A stretch of 64,000 nucleotides of DNA from Anaerorhabdus sp036636695. Lineage in GTDB: Bacteria; Bacillota_I; Bacilli_A; Erysipelotrichales; Erysipelotrichaceae. Location of the stretch: NCBI RefSeq assembly GCF_036636695.1, contig NZ_JAVWNW010000004.1. The stretch is one strand, 5' to 3'. Shown in pieces: positions 51,655 to 60,323 of the stretch; position 1 is the first letter of the stretch; every line of letters begins with the position of its first letter. Both the position numbers and the translations under genes were made by a program. Under the pieces are notes generated by a model. The model was not told the origin of the DNA, did no database searches, and was given only the letters and a program-made list of their open reading frames with translations.

Positions 51655-52409
51655 GTGTATTAGAAGTTAAAGATTTAGGGATTAACTTTGGTGGATTACG
51701 CGCAGTTGATCAATTTAACCTTACAATCGATGAAAATCAACTTTATGGTCTTATTGGACCTAATGGTGCTGGTAAAACAACAATTTTTAATTTACTTACA
51801 GGTGTTTATGCTCCAACAGATGGAGTCATAGAATTAAATGGTGCTAAATTAAATCGTAAAATGCCAAGTACAATTGCAAAATTAGGTGTTGCACGAACAT
51901 TTCAAAATATTCGTTTATTTAAAGATTTAACTGTTTTGGAAAATGTAAAAATTGGAATGCATAATCAAGTTCGCTATTCTTTATTCCAAGGTATATTTCG
52001 TACACCTGCTTACTGGCAAGATGAGAATTTCATGGAAAAAGAGGCTATGAAACTTTTAGAAGTATTTAAACTTCATACTTTTGCACATACAAAAGCATCT
52101 AGTCTTCCTTATGGAAAACAAAGAGAATTGGAAATTGCAAGAGCACTAGCGACAAATCCTAAGTTATTATTATTAGATGAACCAGCAGCTGGTATGAATC
52201 CCCAAGAGACACAAGAATTGATGGATACAATCCGTAAGGTGCGCAGTCAATTTAAAATCTCTATCTTACTAATCGAACATGATATGAAACTCGTTATGGG
52301 AATCTGCGAGAAAATTACTGTGCTTAACTATGGAACGGTATTAGCTTGTGGAACACCAGAAGAAATTCAAAAGAATAAACAAGTTATAAAGGCTTATTTA
52401 GGAGACTAG
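51651..52409 (+). CDS. livG: Branched-chain amino-acid ABC ATPase
   Basis: 252 residues. Walker A GPNGAGKT, the LivG insertion with TVLENVKIGMHNQVRYSLFQ, signature SLPYGKQREL (an LSYG-type variant usual for LivG), Walker B LLLDEPAAGMN. Couples ATP to the LivH/LivM channel. AAAGGAGG inside livM precedes ATG. Confidence 0.94.
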   Translation: MSVLEVKDLGINFGGLRAVDQFNLTIDENQLYGLIGPNGAGKTTIFNLLTGVYAPTDGVIELNGAKLNRKMPSTIAKLGVARTFQNIRLFKDLTVLENVKIGMHNQVRYSLFQGIFRTPAYWQDENFMEKEAMKLLEVFKLHTFAHTKASSLPYGKQRELEIARALATNPKLLLLDEPAAGMNPQETQELMDTIRKVRSQFKISILLIEHDMKLVMGICEKITVLNYGTVLACGTPEEIQKNKQVIKAYLGD

Positions 52410-52411
52410 TT

Positions 52412-53116
52412 ATGTTGAAAATAGAAAATTTAAATGTTCGATATGGTGTAATTGAAGCAATAAAAGGTGTTTCATTTGAAATTAATCAAGGTGAAATTGT
52501 TGCGCTAATTGGTGCAAATGGAGCTGGTAAAACGACAATACTACATACTATTTCAGGTTTGCTGAAACCTAGTGAAGGTGCAATCTATCTTGAAGATAAA
52601 GATATAACAAAGATTCCTGCTGATAAAATTGTATCAATGGGTTTAGCCCAAGTTCCTGAAAGACGACGTGTTTTTGCGGAGCAAACAGTTGAAGAAAATT
52701 TGCAATTAGGTGCATTCACTCGTAAGGATAAAGCAGGAGTTCAACAAGATTTAGAAATGATTTATACACGTTTTCCACGATTAAAAGAAAGACGTAAACA
52801 ACTAGCAGGTACTCTTTCAGGAGGCGAACAACAAATGTTAGCGATGGGGCGAGCTTTGATGGCTAAACCGAAGATACTATTATTGGATGAACCGAGCATG
52901 GGTCTTGCACCTTTGTTGGTGCGTGAAATCTTTTCAATTATTCAAGACATAAAAAATCAAGGAACTACTGTTCTTTTGGTCGAACAAAATGCTAAAATGG
53001 CATTAGGAATTGCGGATAGAGCCTACGTACTTGAAACAGGTGAAATAGTACTTACAGGTACTGGGCAAGAATTAGCGAATAGTGAAGAGATAAAGAAAGC
53101 ATACTTAGGAGGATAA
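52412..53116 (+). CDS. livF: Branched-chain amino-acid ABC ATPase
   Basis: 234 residues. Walker A GANGAGKT, the characteristic VPERRRVFAEQTVEENLQLGAF, signature LSGGEQQM, Walker B LLLDEPSMGLAP. Starts two bases after livG with AGGAG inside it. The order livJ-H-M-G-F is complete. Confidence 0.95.
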   Translation: MLKIENLNVRYGVIEAIKGVSFEINQGEIVALIGANGAGKTTILHTISGLLKPSEGAIYLEDKDITKIPADKIVSMGLAQVPERRRVFAEQTVEENLQLGAFTRKDKAGVQQDLEMIYTRFPRLKERRKQLAGTLSGGEQQMLAMGRALMAKPKILLLDEPSMGLAPLLVREIFSIIQDIKNQGTTVLLVEQNAKMALGIADRAYVLETGEIVLTGTGQELANSEEIKKAYLGG

Positions 53117-53120
53117 GCGT

Positions 53121-53768
53121 ATGTATGTAAAAGATCGAATGACCTGTGATCCTTATTGCATTACAAAGGAAACATCAATTAGTAAAGCATTAGATATTAT
53201 GTCACAAAATGACTTTCATCGTTTACCAGTAGTTGAAGATGGCAAACTTGTAGGACTTATTACTGAGGGAACAATTACAGCTAATACACCAAGTCAAGCA
53301 ACGAGTTTATCAATTTATGAGCTTAACTACTTGCTTTCTAAAACAAATGTTTCAGAAATAATGATAAAAGATGTACAAACAGTTAAGCCAAATGCATTAT
53401 TAGAAGAAGCAGCAGTAAAGATGCGTAAAAATGATGTTGGATGTTTACCTGTAGTAGAAAATGATGAAGTTATTGGAATTATTACTCAAAATGATATCTT
53501 TGATGCATTTGTAGATTTATTGGGATATTATACTCAAGGAGCTCGCTATGTACTTGAAATCAAGGATGATCATCCAGGTATTTTATCAGATATAACAAAA
53601 ATCTTCTTTAATCAAAATGCAAATATTACTAACTTAGCTGTGTATTCAAAACCTGAACATATTGATGTAGTTATACGTGCAAACAATGTTGATCATCATG
53701 TGATGGGTAAAATCTTGAATGATGCCGGTTATAAGGTAGTTTCAACAATAACATCAGCAAAAGAATAG
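53121..53768 (+). CDS. CBS-pair plus ACT domain protein (AcuB-like)
   Basis: 215 residues. Two CBS motifs (about 1-58 and 75-135: LDIMSQNDFHRLPVVEDGKLVGLITEG and MRKNDVGCLPVVENDEVIGIITQNDIF) form a nucleotide-binding pair, followed by an ACT domain (about 143-210: YVLEIKDDHPGILSDITKIFFN). It lies four bases after livF, so it probably senses adenosine nucleotides and an amino acid to modulate uptake or metabolism of the transported amino acids. This arrangement is familiar from other Bacillota; mechanism unproven. GGAGG precedes ATG. Confidence 0.85.
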   Translation: MYVKDRMTCDPYCITKETSISKALDIMSQNDFHRLPVVEDGKLVGLITEGTITANTPSQATSLSIYELNYLLSKTNVSEIMIKDVQTVKPNALLEEAAVKMRKNDVGCLPVVENDEVIGIITQNDIFDAFVDLLGYYTQGARYVLEIKDDHPGILSDITKIFFNQNANITNLAVYSKPEHIDVVIRANNVDHHVMGKILNDAGYKVVSTITSAKE

Positions 53769-53775
53769 AAATGTA

Positions 53776-53803
53776 AGAGGGAATAGTAATTTCCTCTTTT
53801 ACT
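53776..53803 (+). terminator. Intrinsic terminator after the liv operon
   Basis: Nine-base stem AAGAGGGAA (53776-53784) with TTTCCTCTT (53791-53799), one G-U pair; T tail short. Confidence 0.65.
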
Positions 53804-53832
53804 TGTTATAATTATTGACGGAGGGTGTTGTG

Positions 53833-54519
53833 ATGAATTGGACTTTATTTTTAGTTTTATGTGGGGTAGGTTTAGTTAGTTATTTTGGATATTTCTTATT
53901 ATTTAAAAATCAAATTATGAAATTAACAAAATTGCTATATCAAGATAATAATGCAGAAGGTTTTTTAAATGAATTAAATTCATGGCAAACAAAACTTTTC
54001 TTTCCTAAGAAAATGCAAGCAATGATGAAGATTGATGCTTACTTAATGCAAGGAGAAGTAGAAAAAAGCAAAGAGTTATTTGGTGAATTAGATAAGTATA
54101 GAATTCGCCCAGGAGATGAATTTTATGTTCGTCAAAAAGAGGTTGCGTTCTATGTTGATTTAAAAGATGCGAAGAATTCAGAAAAAGCTTATAATCGTAT
54201 GCGTGAAATATATGATTCTTTCAAAGATAAGACAAGTTATGAATCAGTGATGAAAGAAAGTGAATTTATTTACGAAATAAATATTAACAAAAATTATCAC
54301 TATCTAGAAGAAATGTTAGAACGTGCTAAAAAAGCACAAGCTGAATTTTCACAAGGAATTTATTTATATCGTGCTGCAAAATGTTATTACTTTAAAGGGG
54401 ATATGCGTCTTTGTAAGGAAACATTACAACGTGCCCAAACTCGTTTAAAAGGAACCTTTTATGAAGCATTTATTCAAGATATCTTGGATAAAGATATTAA
54501 GTTAATCGAAGAAAAATAG
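53833..54519 (+). CDS. Membrane-anchored helical-repeat protein, unknown
   Basis: 228 residues. Residues 1-23 are a hydrophobic helix with no cleavage site, so the protein is held by its N terminus; the remaining ~200 residues are highly helical and charged, with TPR-like spacing (KIDAYLMQGEVEKSKELFGEL, IYLYRAAKCYYFKGDMRLCKETL). It probably faces the cytosol and mediates protein contact. No enzyme motif. ATG at 53833 follows GGAGGG by seven bases. A terminator follows. Confidence 0.72.
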   Translation: MNWTLFLVLCGVGLVSYFGYFLLFKNQIMKLTKLLYQDNNAEGFLNELNSWQTKLFFPKKMQAMMKIDAYLMQGEVEKSKELFGELDKYRIRPGDEFYVRQKEVAFYVDLKDAKNSEKAYNRMREIYDSFKDKTSYESVMKESEFIYEININKNYHYLEEMLERAKKAQAEFSQGIYLYRAAKCYYFKGDMRLCKETLQRAQTRLKGTFYEAFIQDILDKDIKLIEEK

Positions 54520-54521
54520 TG

Positions 54522-54550
54522 AAAGCCTCTTGAAAACAAGAGACTTTTTC
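54522..54550 (+). terminator. Intrinsic terminator
   Basis: CTCTTG (54527-54532), AAAA loop, CAAGAG (54537-54542), stem extended across one mismatch, then TTTTTC. Confidence 0.75.
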
Positions 54551-54620
54551 TTTTGTAAAGGAAGTTTCAGAAATGTAAATTATTTTCATGTGGTATTTCA
54601 CTTTTATATCATTCATTCTA

Positions 54621-54629
54621 TGCTATAAT
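54621..54629 (+). promoter_or_regulatory. Extended -10 promoter of the cobalamin operon
   Basis: TGC-TATAAT at 54621-54629, with no good -35 box, as is common with extended -10 sites. Transcription would begin near 54636, just before the riboswitch. Confidence 0.65.
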
Positions 54630-54639
54630 ACATTTAGCA

Positions 54640-54833
54640 ATGAGGTGTTTTACTTAATAGGGAATAGAGTTTAATCTCTAGCTGCCCCAGCAACCGTGAT
54701 GTTGACGAGATTCTAATTTATCCACTGTACTTTGTATGGGAAGGAAGAATCAAGGATGATACTAAGCCGGTAGACCTGCCTATTGTGATTTTACGATTCT
54801 TCTGGGTGAAAGACGTCGGTGGTTTAAGCATAA
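54640..54833 (+). ncRNA. Cobalamin (B12) riboswitch
   Basis: Two conserved blocks are intact and in order: GCTGCCCCAGCAACCGT (54681-54697, the usual GCxGCCCCCGCAACxGT variant) and the B12 box GCCGGTAGACCTGCC (54766-54780), with AATAGGGAA near 54657. The aptamer lies between a promoter and a terminator, so adenosylcobalamin or related corrinoid should switch off the operon. The exact 3' edge is estimated. Confidence 0.9.
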
Positions 54834-54877
54834 TATGGCTTTGTATTTGAGGCTTTATGTTTAGGTGCCTTCAATTC

Positions 54878-54905
54878 ACTCATTCTTTGAAGAATGAGTT
54901 TTTTA
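54878..54905 (+). terminator. Riboswitch expression platform terminator
   Basis: ACTCATTC (from 54878) pairs with GAATGAGT (to 54899) around TTTGAA, followed by six T. It stands just before the first gene, as expected for a transcription-off switch. Confidence 0.8.
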
Positions 54906-54926
54906 TTTGAAGAAGGGGGTATTCTT

Positions 54927-55427
54927 ATGGCAGATGCGAGAGCATGTGCATATTCTTATTTGTATGAGACTTCATCTTTGTGTGATTATGAAATTGCGAC
55001 AGATTTGTTGGCTTCAAGAATAGGATTAGCAATGCACGATGTGAAACACAGTGATTTAAAGTTTCTTGTAGAGCTTGTCTACCATGCAAACGGATCCATG
55101 CGTGGTAAATGCGCTATTACAGAGGAAGATTTAAAGATGTGTAATGATTTGTATGAGGATTATCTTGAAAAAGTTGGCCCATGTAAAATGTTTGTACTTC
55201 CATGTGGATGTCGAGGAGCATCAGTCCTCCATTGTCTTAGAAGTGAAACAAAATCGATTATTCGAATTTTAGCAAAGATTGATTGTGAGCCAAATAGGGT
55301 AAAAAATAAAAATATCCATCAATTTTTCAACCTTCTATCTAATTTGTTCTTTTTAATGGCATTGTACGAAAACAAACAAGAAAACGTGAAAGAAAGTGAA
55401 TTTGTCTCTAAAAGTTATGAGTGTTAG
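54927..55427 (+). CDS. Cobalamin adenosyltransferase-like protein, divergent
   Basis: 166 residues. The fold resembles PduO-type ATP:cob(I)alamin adenosyltransferase: CDYEIATDLLASRIGLA matches the helix of the D-x-x-x-S-x-x-G-x-A kind, and FVLPCGCRGASVLHCLRSE corresponds to FVLPGG...LHxAR. It lacks the N-terminal TGDxGxT nucleotide strand, and the usual RRAER run is replaced by KSIIR, so it may not catalyse adenosylation. It has several Cys residues (CGC). The position right after the B12 riboswitch supports a corrinoid role. ATG at 54927 follows GAAGGGGG. Confidence 0.55.
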   Translation: MADARACAYSYLYETSSLCDYEIATDLLASRIGLAMHDVKHSDLKFLVELVYHANGSMRGKCAITEEDLKMCNDLYEDYLEKVGPCKMFVLPCGCRGASVLHCLRSETKSIIRILAKIDCEPNRVKNKNIHQFFNLLSNLFFLMALYENKQENVKESEFVSKSYEC

Positions 55428-55914
55428 AACACTAACAAGAATTGCGATTATGGCAAGTATTCAATCAGCTATATTTACCATATTTTCGCAGGTACTGTAT
55501 TTAGAAGGAATAACTTTTACGGTTTGTTTGTTTGCATGCGTATTTAAAAAAGAAGAAGTTGTATTTGCATCATTTATTTTTGCAATGGTAAATATGCTAG
55601 TTCAAGGGATTAGTATTTGGACGATGATGTATGCAATTATTTACCCGACGTATAGTTTTATAATTGCCTCATTTAAGAATTTTTGGTTGAAGAAACCAAT
55701 GGCTTTAGTTGCTGCCTGCGGCATATTGTCATTTGCAACTGGGCAATTATTAGATTTACCATTTATTTTATTTGCCAAAGAAATTACTATTTTTTACATT
55801 ATTCTTGGTTTAAAAACATCAATTATACAGGGATGTCTTAGTGCATTCATGTGTCTTCTTATTTTTGAACCATGTCTAAAAGTATTACAAAAAATCGAGG
55901 GAGAAGCATTATGA
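55417..55914 (+). CDS. ECF transporter S component, probably for cobalamin
   Basis: 165 residues with about six hydrophobic helices, the size of an energy-coupling factor substrate-binding subunit: short N-terminal RTLTRIAIMASIQSAIFTIF, then six short helices ending in a hydrophobic C terminus. Substrate is inferred from the riboswitch and the neighbour; the shared EcfAAT module is not in the window. ATG at 55417 is preferred over GTG at 55396. It overlaps the previous gene by 11 bases and the next by four. Confidence 0.75.
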   Translation: MSVRTLTRIAIMASIQSAIFTIFSQVLYLEGITFTVCLFACVFKKEEVVFASFIFAMVNMLVQGISIWTMMYAIIYPTYSFIIASFKNFWLKKPMALVAACGILSFATGQLLDLPFILFAKEITIFYIILGLKTSIIQGCLSAFMCLLIFEPCLKVLQKIEGEAL

Positions 55915-56342
55915 AGAAAAAAATATTAATAGGTTTAGGGATCGTAGCAATTGCAGTATTAGCAATATTTGGATTACAAGCATTATTACCATCAAATGAA
56001 GCGCAAGTAGGAAACAAACAGTTGAATATTGTGGTTATTGACACAACTGATGGAAACAAAGAACTATTTAACGATACTATCAAAACAGATGCAGAGACTT
56101 TAGGTGATGCATTAGCAGGAGTTCCTGAATTAAAAATGGTAACAGAAGATAGTTCATATGGAAGATATATTCAAGCACTATGTGGTGTTGAACAAGGACC
56201 TCAAGAAACTGGACCATGGTGGTTATATGAATCAGATAATAATGAATCATGTAAAGCACAAGGAATGTGTATGGGTATCGATGATACTGTCATTAAAGAT
56301 GGTGACAATTTTACATTCAATTTAACAGCAAGCTTTAACTAA
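55911..56342 (+). CDS. DUF4430 (transcobalamin-like) membrane-anchored protein
   Basis: 143 residues. An N-terminal hydrophobic helix (about 3-25, KKKILIGLGIVAIAVLAIFG) anchors a small extracellular domain; no lipobox. The domain carries the DUF4430 text ELFNDTIKTDAETLGDALAG followed by GRYIQALCGVEQGPQETGPWWLYESDN, similar to the beta domain of transcobalamin and intrinsic factor as I recall. A role as a B12-capturing receptor delivering to the ECF transporter is likely. ATG at 55911 overlaps the S component (ATGA); AGGGAGAAGC precedes it. Confidence 0.75.
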   Translation: MKKKILIGLGIVAIAVLAIFGLQALLPSNEAQVGNKQLNIVVIDTTDGNKELFNDTIKTDAETLGDALAGVPELKMVTEDSSYGRYIQALCGVEQGPQETGPWWLYESDNNESCKAQGMCMGIDDTVIKDGDNFTFNLTASFN

Positions 56343-56378
56343 GAGAAGAATAGCTAATTCTCTACAAGAAAGGGAAAT

Positions 56379-58634
56379 ATGGAAAATTTAGAAGTAATCA
56401 AACGCGATGGCAGAATCGTGCAATTTAATAGCGAAAAAATCATAGCTGCAATTCAAAAAGGATTTTCTAAAAATACAGATAGTTATGATAAGGCTAAAAA
56501 AATCTGTGAAACAGTAATTGAAAAGATAAAAGAATTAAATACAAATAAAGTAGAAATCGAACGTATTCAAGATTTTGTAGAAGAAGCATATATTGAAAAT
56601 AATTATATAAATGAATATAAGCAATTCAAAAATTATCGTCAAAAAAGAACATTAGCAAGAGAATGTTTTTCGCAAAAAGAACATAAACTTATGAAAACAC
56701 TTGAAAACTTTGGAATTAAGGAAGCAAGTGAAGTTGACGAAAAAAGAGAAAACGCAAATATCAATGGAGATACTGCGATGGGCTTAATGTTGAAGTATGG
56801 AAGTACTTTATCAAAAGCTTACACAACATCTTATTGTTTAGATAAAGCATTTGGAGATGCACATGATTTTGGTGAAATTCATATTCATGATATGGATTTT
56901 TATCCAATGGGAACAACAACATGTCTACAAATTAACTTGGATCAATTATTCAAAGATGGATTTAATACAGGACATGGTTTTTTAAGACAACCAAAGAGTA
57001 TTGGTTCTTATGCCTCTCTTGCGGCAATCGCAATTCAATCTAATCAAAATGATCAACATGGTGGACAAGCCATTCCACTTTTTGACTACTACTTATCAAA
57101 AGGAACGTTATGTTCATTTAAAAAGAATTACATTCAAATGTTACAAGATTTTCAAGATTTCACATCAACATATAGCGAAGAAGAAATTCAAGCCATAACA
57201 AATGATATTCAGGCTTTAGAAGATATTCAAAAAGTTGATAATACAGATAAATTTTATGAAAAGGTTTTTGCGAAAACTGAAAAAGAAACATATCAAGCAA
57301 TGGAAGGATTGATTCATAACTTGAATACAATGCATTCACGTGCTGGTGCCCAAGTACCATTTAGTTCAATTAACTTTGGAACTTGTACAACAGAATCAGG
57401 TAGAATGGTTTCTCGTAATTTACTACTTGCGATGGAAAGTGGACTTGGAAATCATGAAACACCAATTTTCCCAATTCTTATCTTTAAAGTGAAAGAGGGA
57501 AATAACTTTAATGAAGGTGATATCAACTATGACTTATTTAAGTTAGCAATTCGTTGTTCAAGTAAAAGAATGTTTCCAAACTTTGCGTTTATCGATGCAC
57601 CATTTAATAAACAATATTACAAAGAAGGAATTCCTGAAACTGAAATTGCATATATGGGGTGTCGTACACGTGTAATTGCTAATACGGCTTGCCCAGAAGA
57701 TGAAGTTGTTGTTGGAAGAGGGAATTTAAGTTTTACTTCAATTAACCTACCACGTTTAGGAATTAAACATGGTTTAGGTAAAAAAGATATCGATGGTTTC
57801 TATAAGGAACTTGATGAAAAACTAGAATTAGTTAAAAAACAATTGCTTGAACGTTTCGCAGTTCAATGCCAAAAGAAAGTTAAAAACTTTCCATTCTTGA
57901 TGGCACAAGGAAACTGGAAAGGTTCAGAAAAACTTGGACTAGAAGATACATTAGAAGAGGTTTTGAAACAAGGAACACTTACTATAGGATTTATTGGACT
58001 TGCAGAATGTCTATCAGCACTCGTGGGTGAACATCATGGGCAAAGCGAGAAATCACAAGAATTAGGTTTAGAAATTGTTAAGCATATGCGCGAAAAATGT
58101 GATGAATTCTCTAAAGAAACAGGTCTTAATTTTTCATTGATTGCAACACCTGCTGAAGGATTATCTGGACGCTTTGTCAAAATTGACCAGGAAATGTTTG
58201 GTAATATTCCTGAAGTAACTGATAAAGAATATTACACGAATTCATTCCATATTCCGGTTGGCTATGACATAAATATTAAAAAGAAACTTCAACTTGAGGC
58301 ACCTTATCATGAATATACAAATGGTGGACACATTTCTTATGTCGAAGTAGATGGTGATGTCGCAAATAATCTTGAAGCATTCGAAAAAATTGTAAGAATG
58401 ATGCGAGAAACAAATATTGGGTATGGTGCTATTAACCATCCACTAGATAGAGATCCAGTATGTGGATACAATGGAATTATTAATGATGAATGTCCTTTAT
58501 GTCATCGTCAAGAAGAAGAAATTCCTTTTGAAAGAATACGTCGTATTACAGGATATCTTGTAGGAACACTTGATCGTTTTAATAACGCAAAACTTGCGGA
58601 AGTGCGAGATCGTGTAAAACATGGTAAAAATTAG
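56379..58634 (+). CDS. nrdD: Anaerobic ribonucleoside-triphosphate reductase, class III
   Basis: 751 residues. An N-terminal ATP-cone (about 1-95, KRDGRIVQFNSEKIIAAIQKGF) gives allosteric control; the barrel domain follows, and the C-terminal radical segment has Gly725 in RRITGYLVGTL, which is turned into a glycyl radical. The Cys motif CGYNGIINDECPLCH is the zinc site, in the short Bacillota form. It reduces ribonucleotides to deoxyribonucleotides without oxygen. AAAGGG precedes ATG. It lies 36 bases after the DUF4430 gene with no terminator, and overlaps nrdG by 14 bases. Confidence 0.96.
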   Translation: MENLEVIKRDGRIVQFNSEKIIAAIQKGFSKNTDSYDKAKKICETVIEKIKELNTNKVEIERIQDFVEEAYIENNYINEYKQFKNYRQKRTLARECFSQKEHKLMKTLENFGIKEASEVDEKRENANINGDTAMGLMLKYGSTLSKAYTTSYCLDKAFGDAHDFGEIHIHDMDFYPMGTTTCLQINLDQLFKDGFNTGHGFLRQPKSIGSYASLAAIAIQSNQNDQHGGQAIPLFDYYLSKGTLCSFKKNYIQMLQDFQDFTSTYSEEEIQAITNDIQALEDIQKVDNTDKFYEKVFAKTEKETYQAMEGLIHNLNTMHSRAGAQVPFSSINFGTCTTESGRMVSRNLLLAMESGLGNHETPIFPILIFKVKEGNNFNEGDINYDLFKLAIRCSSKRMFPNFAFIDAPFNKQYYKEGIPETEIAYMGCRTRVIANTACPEDEVVVGRGNLSFTSINLPRLGIKHGLGKKDIDGFYKELDEKLELVKKQLLERFAVQCQKKVKNFPFLMAQGNWKGSEKLGLEDTLEEVLKQGTLTIGFIGLAECLSALVGEHHGQSEKSQELGLEIVKHMREKCDEFSKETGLNFSLIATPAEGLSGRFVKIDQEMFGNIPEVTDKEYYTNSFHIPVGYDINIKKKLQLEAPYHEYTNGGHISYVEVDGDVANNLEAFEKIVRMMRETNIGYGAINHPLDRDPVCGYNGIINDECPLCHRQEEEIPFERIRRITGYLVGTLDRFNNAKLAEVRDRVKHGKN

Positions 58635-59121
58635 ACTTGCTGCGCCACTTCAAACGGATAGTGTTGTAGATGGTCAAGGATTAAGACTGGTCATTTGGAC
58701 TCAAGGATGCCCACATCATTGTGATGGATGTCATAATAAAGAATCTCATGCCTATGATGGTGGGAAACTTTATGAAATAGATGAACTATGTCAAGAAATC
58801 AATGACTTGAATTATCATGATGGAATAACATTCTCAGGTGGTGAGCCTTTTGAACAAGTAGAAGAATGTTTACTACTTGCGAAATATGCGAAATCGTTGG
58901 GGCTGAATGTTTGGTGCTACACAGGATATACTTGGGAGTTTTTGCAAAATAAAAATAGTCCAATAATCCAAGAGTTCTTGAACTATATTGATATATTGGT
59001 TGATGGAAAATTTGATAGGAATCTAAAATCATTAGAATGCAAATTCAGAGGATCAAGCAATCAACGCTGTATCGATGTGAATGAAACTAAGAAATTAGAA
59101 AAAATATGTACGCTTTACTAA
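58621..59121 (+). CDS. nrdG: Anaerobic ribonucleotide reductase activating protein
   Basis: 166 residues, a small radical-SAM enzyme. The CxxxCxxC cluster motif is Cys30, Cys34, Cys37 in GCPHHCDGCHN, followed by FSGGEPFEQ for S-adenosylmethionine. It forms the glycyl radical on NrdD. The start overlaps the nrdD end by 14 bases. A terminator includes its stop codon. Confidence 0.95.
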   Translation: MVKIRLAAPLQTDSVVDGQGLRLVIWTQGCPHHCDGCHNKESHAYDGGKLYEIDELCQEINDLNYHDGITFSGGEPFEQVEECLLLAKYAKSLGLNVWCYTGYTWEFLQNKNSPIIQEFLNYIDILVDGKFDRNLKSLECKFRGSSNQRCIDVNETKKLEKICTLY

Positions 59122-59147
59122 AGACAATCGAAAGATTGTCTTTTATA
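59120..59147 (+). terminator. Intrinsic terminator after nrdDG
   Basis: Perfect ten-base stem 59120-59129 / 59134-59143 with a GAAA loop and TTTT. Confidence 0.92.
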
Positions 59148-59170
59148 ATAGAGTGAAAGGAGATAGTGGT

Positions 59171-60220
59171 ATGAAGAAAGAAAAATATGGAATGAAAAAT
59201 ATTGATTTTCGCAGTGATACAGTAACGTTTCCTACGCAAGAAATGCGAAATGCAATGAGTAAAGCACTTGTAGGTGATGATGTTTATGGTGATGATCCAA
59301 CAGTAAATGAATTAGAAATGACAGCTGCTAAACTATTGGGTAAAGAAGCAGGACTTTTTGTAAGTAGTGGAACGATGGGAAACTTACTATCAATATGGAC
59401 ACATACTAATCGTGGTGATGAAATTATAACAGGATGGCATAATCATATTATTGTTCATGAACAAGCGGGAATAGCACAAATTGCTCAAGTAATGCCAAGA
59501 GTTATTTGTCATGATAATGATTTTATATATCCAGAAGATATTGAAAAAAATATTCGTCCGAATGATATTCATGAACCACATACAACACTTGTAAGTGTTG
59601 AAAATGCTCTATCAAATGGATTGGTTATCCCATTAGATATCATGAAAGCTAACTATGAAATGGCTAAGAAATATAATCTTAAAGTCCATCTAGATGGAGC
59701 TCGACTATTTAATGCCGCAGTTTCACTTGGCTGTGATGCAAAAGACATTGCTCAGTATGCAGATAGTGTAACCTTTTGTTTGTCAAAGGGATTATGTGCA
59801 CCTTATGGGTCAGTGATTGTTGGATCAAAAGAATTTATAGATAAAGCACGTCGTCATCGGAAGATGATTGGTGGGGGAACACGCCAAGTTGGAGTGTTAG
59901 CAGCCTGTGGTTTGTTAGCGTTAAAGAAAATGACAAAACGCTTGAAACAAGATCATCAAAACGCTAAATATCTTGCGAAAGAATTAAATGCTATTGATGG
60001 TATAGAAGTGGATGTCGATAAAGTTCAAATAAATATGGTTTTCTTTAAATTGGATAAGAAGAAAATTAATGAGAAAGAATTCTTAAAACAATGTGATAAA
60101 AAATCAATATTGATGAACCCAGCGACAGATGGAGAATATCGAGTAGTTACACATTATTGGATTGATAAAGAAGACTGTGATAAATTCATACAGTGTTTGC
60201 GTACAAGTAAAAAGAAATAA
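59171..60220 (+). CDS. ltaE: Low-specificity L-threonine aldolase
   Basis: 349 residues, a PLP fold-type I enzyme splitting threonine or allo-threonine to glycine and acetaldehyde. DFRSDTVTFPTQEMRNAM, GDDVYGDDPTVNELE and the PLP Lys206 in CLSKGLCAPYGS are diagnostic. ATG at 59171 follows AAAGGAGA; longer frames start in the nrdG tail region. With the threonine operons upstream, it could supply glycine. Terminator follows. Confidence 0.92.
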   Translation: MKKEKYGMKNIDFRSDTVTFPTQEMRNAMSKALVGDDVYGDDPTVNELEMTAAKLLGKEAGLFVSSGTMGNLLSIWTHTNRGDEIITGWHNHIIVHEQAGIAQIAQVMPRVICHDNDFIYPEDIEKNIRPNDIHEPHTTLVSVENALSNGLVIPLDIMKANYEMAKKYNLKVHLDGARLFNAAVSLGCDAKDIAQYADSVTFCLSKGLCAPYGSVIVGSKEFIDKARRHRKMIGGGTRQVGVLAACGLLALKKMTKRLKQDHQNAKYLAKELNAIDGIEVDVDKVQINMVFFKLDKKKINEKEFLKQCDKKSILMNPATDGEYRVVTHYWIDKEDCDKFIQCLRTSKKK

Positions 60221-60292
60221 TGCAAAAATGTCAAAGATATGAATAATCATAATTTGGAAGTTAGAAATAGATTTGACGATAAAATACACTAA

Positions 60293-60319
60293 AAAAGACT
60301 TATTTTAAATAAGTCTTTT
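60293..60319. terminator. Bidirectional terminator between ltaE and the aminotransferase
   Basis: Thirteen-base stem 60293-60305 / 60307-60319, one-base loop as drawn (a real loop of a few bases), T and A runs at both ends. Confidence 0.8.
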
Positions 60320-60323
60320 CAAT

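Noticed and set aside
58440..58520. Broken zinc site in NrdD (CGYNG instead of CxxC)
   Set aside because: I recall the same short form in other Bacillota NrdD proteins, so it is likely normal.
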